Positions 6,398-7,340 of a stretch of 7,340 bases of DNA are shown here, in pieces. The stretch spans positions 1-7,340 of the forward strand of contig JARRMW010000090.1 in assembly GCA_037385685.1 (NCBI GenBank). Direction: 5' to 3'. The notes beneath the pieces were generated by a model that made no database searches, was not told the origin of the DNA, and saw only the letters and a list, made by a program, of their open reading frames with translations. The position numbers and the translations under genes were made by a program. This DNA comes from Sva-25 sp037385685 (GTDB lineage: Bacteria > Pseudomonadota > Gammaproteobacteria > Chromatiales > Chromatiaceae). The number at the start of each line of letters is the position of its first letter. Positions within the stretch are counted from its first letter, which is position 1.

Positions 6398-7006
6398 ATG
6401 AAGCCCCGTTCAACAGCATTACCACCAGCACTACTCTGTGGCGTCGACGAGGTTGGACGCGGACCGCTTGCGGGTCCGGTCGTGACGGCTGCCGTGATTC
6501 TCGACCCTGACAACCCGATCGAGGGGCTCGCCGATTCCAAGAAACTCTCGGAAAAACGTCGGGAGCGCCTCTACGACGAGATCCGTGACAAGGCCCTCTG
6601 CTGGCATATCGCGCGCGCCGAGGTGCACGAGATCGACAGCCTCAACATCCTGCACGCCACCATGCTCGCCATGACACGCGCCGTGGAGGGACTCACGACG
6701 ACACCGCAGGATATCCTCATTGACGGCAACCGTGTGCCGAAGCCGCTGCAGGGGAGGGCGACGGCCGTTGTCGGTGGCGACGACCTCCATCCCTGCATCA
6801 GCGCAGCCTCGATCCTTGCCAAGGTGACACGTGACCGCGAGATGGTGGTCATGGAGGCGCAGTACCCGGGCTACGGCTTCGACAGGCACAAGGGTTACCC
6901 GACGAAGGTGCATCTCTCTGCACTGGATAGTCTCGGTCTCACGCCGATCCATCGCCGCTCGTTCGGCCCGGTCAAACAGCGCATGCAGCAACAGGACCTC
7001 TTCTGA
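6398..7006 (+). CDS. rnhB: Ribonuclease HII
   Basis: RNase HII nicks RNA-DNA hybrids and starts ribonucleotide excision repair by cutting 5' of single ribonucleotides embedded in DNA; it acts in the cytoplasm with divalent metals. The 202-residue product shows GVDEVGRGPLAGPVV with catalytic Asp17 and Glu18, IDGNRVP with Asp109, Asp128 in the GGDD segment, then ISAASILAKVTRD and HKGYPT. These four acidic residues are the family catalytic set, and length matches E. coli (198). ATG 6398 is chosen because AGAGG (6388-6392) sits five bases upstream; the in-frame GTG at 6392 overlaps that ribosome site and is unlikely. The gene follows lpxB after a hairpin and runs almost directly into dnaE, the conserved gammaproteobacterial order. 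Confidence 0.98.
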   Translation: MKPRSTALPPALLCGVDEVGRGPLAGPVVTAAVILDPDNPIEGLADSKKLSEKRRERLYDEIRDKALCWHIARAEVHEIDSLNILHATMLAMTRAVEGLTTTPQDILIDGNRVPKPLQGRATAVVGGDDLHPCISAASILAKVTRDREMVVMEAQYPGYGFDRHKGYPTKVHLSALDSLGLTPIHRRSFGPVKQRMQQQDLF

Positions 7007-7008
7007 GC

Positions 7009-7340
7009 ATGCAGCCGCGCTTCGTGCATCTCTGCCTGCATACCGAGTATTCGCTCGTCGATGGACTCGTGCGCATCAAGCCGCTCGCGGCCAGGCTCGC
7101 CGAACAGGGGATGCCCGCGATTGCCATGACGGACAGGTCGAACCTCTTCGCCATGGTCAAGTTCTACCGCGCGCTGCAGGGTGCAGGCGCCAAGCCGATC
7201 ATCGGTGTCGATGCCCTTGTCCGTAACCACAAGGAGGCCAACAAGCCGCATCGCCTGCTGCTGCTCGTGCGCAACCGCGAGGGCTATCTCAACCTGTCGC
7301 GGCTGATCTCGCGCAGCTACCGCGAGGGGCAGCATCTCGG
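7009..7340 (+). CDS. dnaE: DNA polymerase III alpha subunit, N-terminal part (3' truncated by window)
   Basis: DnaE is the replicative polymerase subunit. The first 110 codons encode the start of the PHP domain: PRFVHLCLHTEYSLVDGL, then AIAMTDRSNLFAMVKFY and KPIIGVDA, closely similar to E. coli DnaE. The PHP metal ligands are degenerate. Cys9 replaces the first His of the HxH pair (His11 remains), Arg43 replaces the His of the TDH motif, and Asp replaces the usual Glu in GVDA. E. coli DnaE is degenerate at the same places and uses a separate proofreading subunit (DnaQ), so the same is inferred here. ATG 7009 lies two bases after the rnhB stop, with AGGA (6993-6996) 12 bases upstream as a distant ribosome site, suggesting coupling with rnhB. 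The polymerase domain lies outside the window. Confidence 0.97.
   Translation, partial: MQPRFVHLCLHTEYSLVDGLVRIKPLAARLAEQGMPAIAMTDRSNLFAMVKFYRALQGAGAKPIIGVDALVRNHKEANKPHRLLLLVRNREGYLNLSRLISRSYREGQHL

Noticed and set aside
1..7340. Mobile elements, CRISPR arrays, tRNA or rRNA genes, defence or other accessory systems
   Set aside because: None seen; the window is filled by conserved housekeeping genes with short gaps.

Overview
The window is a stretch of ordinary chromosomal housekeeping DNA from a moderately GC-rich gammaproteobacterium. It carries the conserved envelope-biogenesis and lipid A cluster, all on the plus strand: rseP (3' part), bamA, a broken skp, fabZ, lpxA, lpxB, rnhB and dnaE (5' part). 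The gene order, the degenerate PHP domain of DnaE and the sequence motifs all fit Gammaproteobacteria. A more exact placement is not possible from this sequence alone.

Layout. Positions 1-835 hold the C-terminal part of the site-2 protease RseP. After an 81-bp gap with a TATAAT box comes bamA (917-3235), whose stop codon overlaps the ribosome binding site of skp (from 3245). The skp reading frame is damaged: the end of its coding helix and a core strand (about 20-26 codons) are missing, and the genuine C-terminus follows in a shifted frame, ending at 3722. A 225-bp non-coding stretch (3723-3947) then leads to fabZ. In the canonical order lpxD lies between skp and fabZ; here it is absent. fabZ, lpxA and lpxB (3948-6325) are tightly packed, with a 1-base overlap and a 9-base gap. 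A strong inverted repeat and a TAGAAT box fill the short gap before rnhB (6398-7006), and dnaE starts 2 bases after rnhB and runs off the window.

How the genes work together. RseP (sigma-E stress proteolysis), BamA (outer-membrane protein insertion) and Skp (periplasmic chaperone) handle outer-membrane proteins. LpxA and LpxB catalyse the first acylation and the disaccharide-forming step of lipid A synthesis. FabZ draws on the same 3-hydroxyacyl-ACP pool as LpxA. RnhB and DnaE belong to DNA maintenance and replication.

No new biological system is visible. The points worth a second look are the damaged skp, the missing lpxD beside it, a methionine in the LpxA acyl-chain ruler position that predicts a C10 acyl donor, and a Glu-to-Gln change in a conserved LpxB motif. 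The skp damage and the lpxD absence could be real or could come from an assembly error; raw reads would decide.
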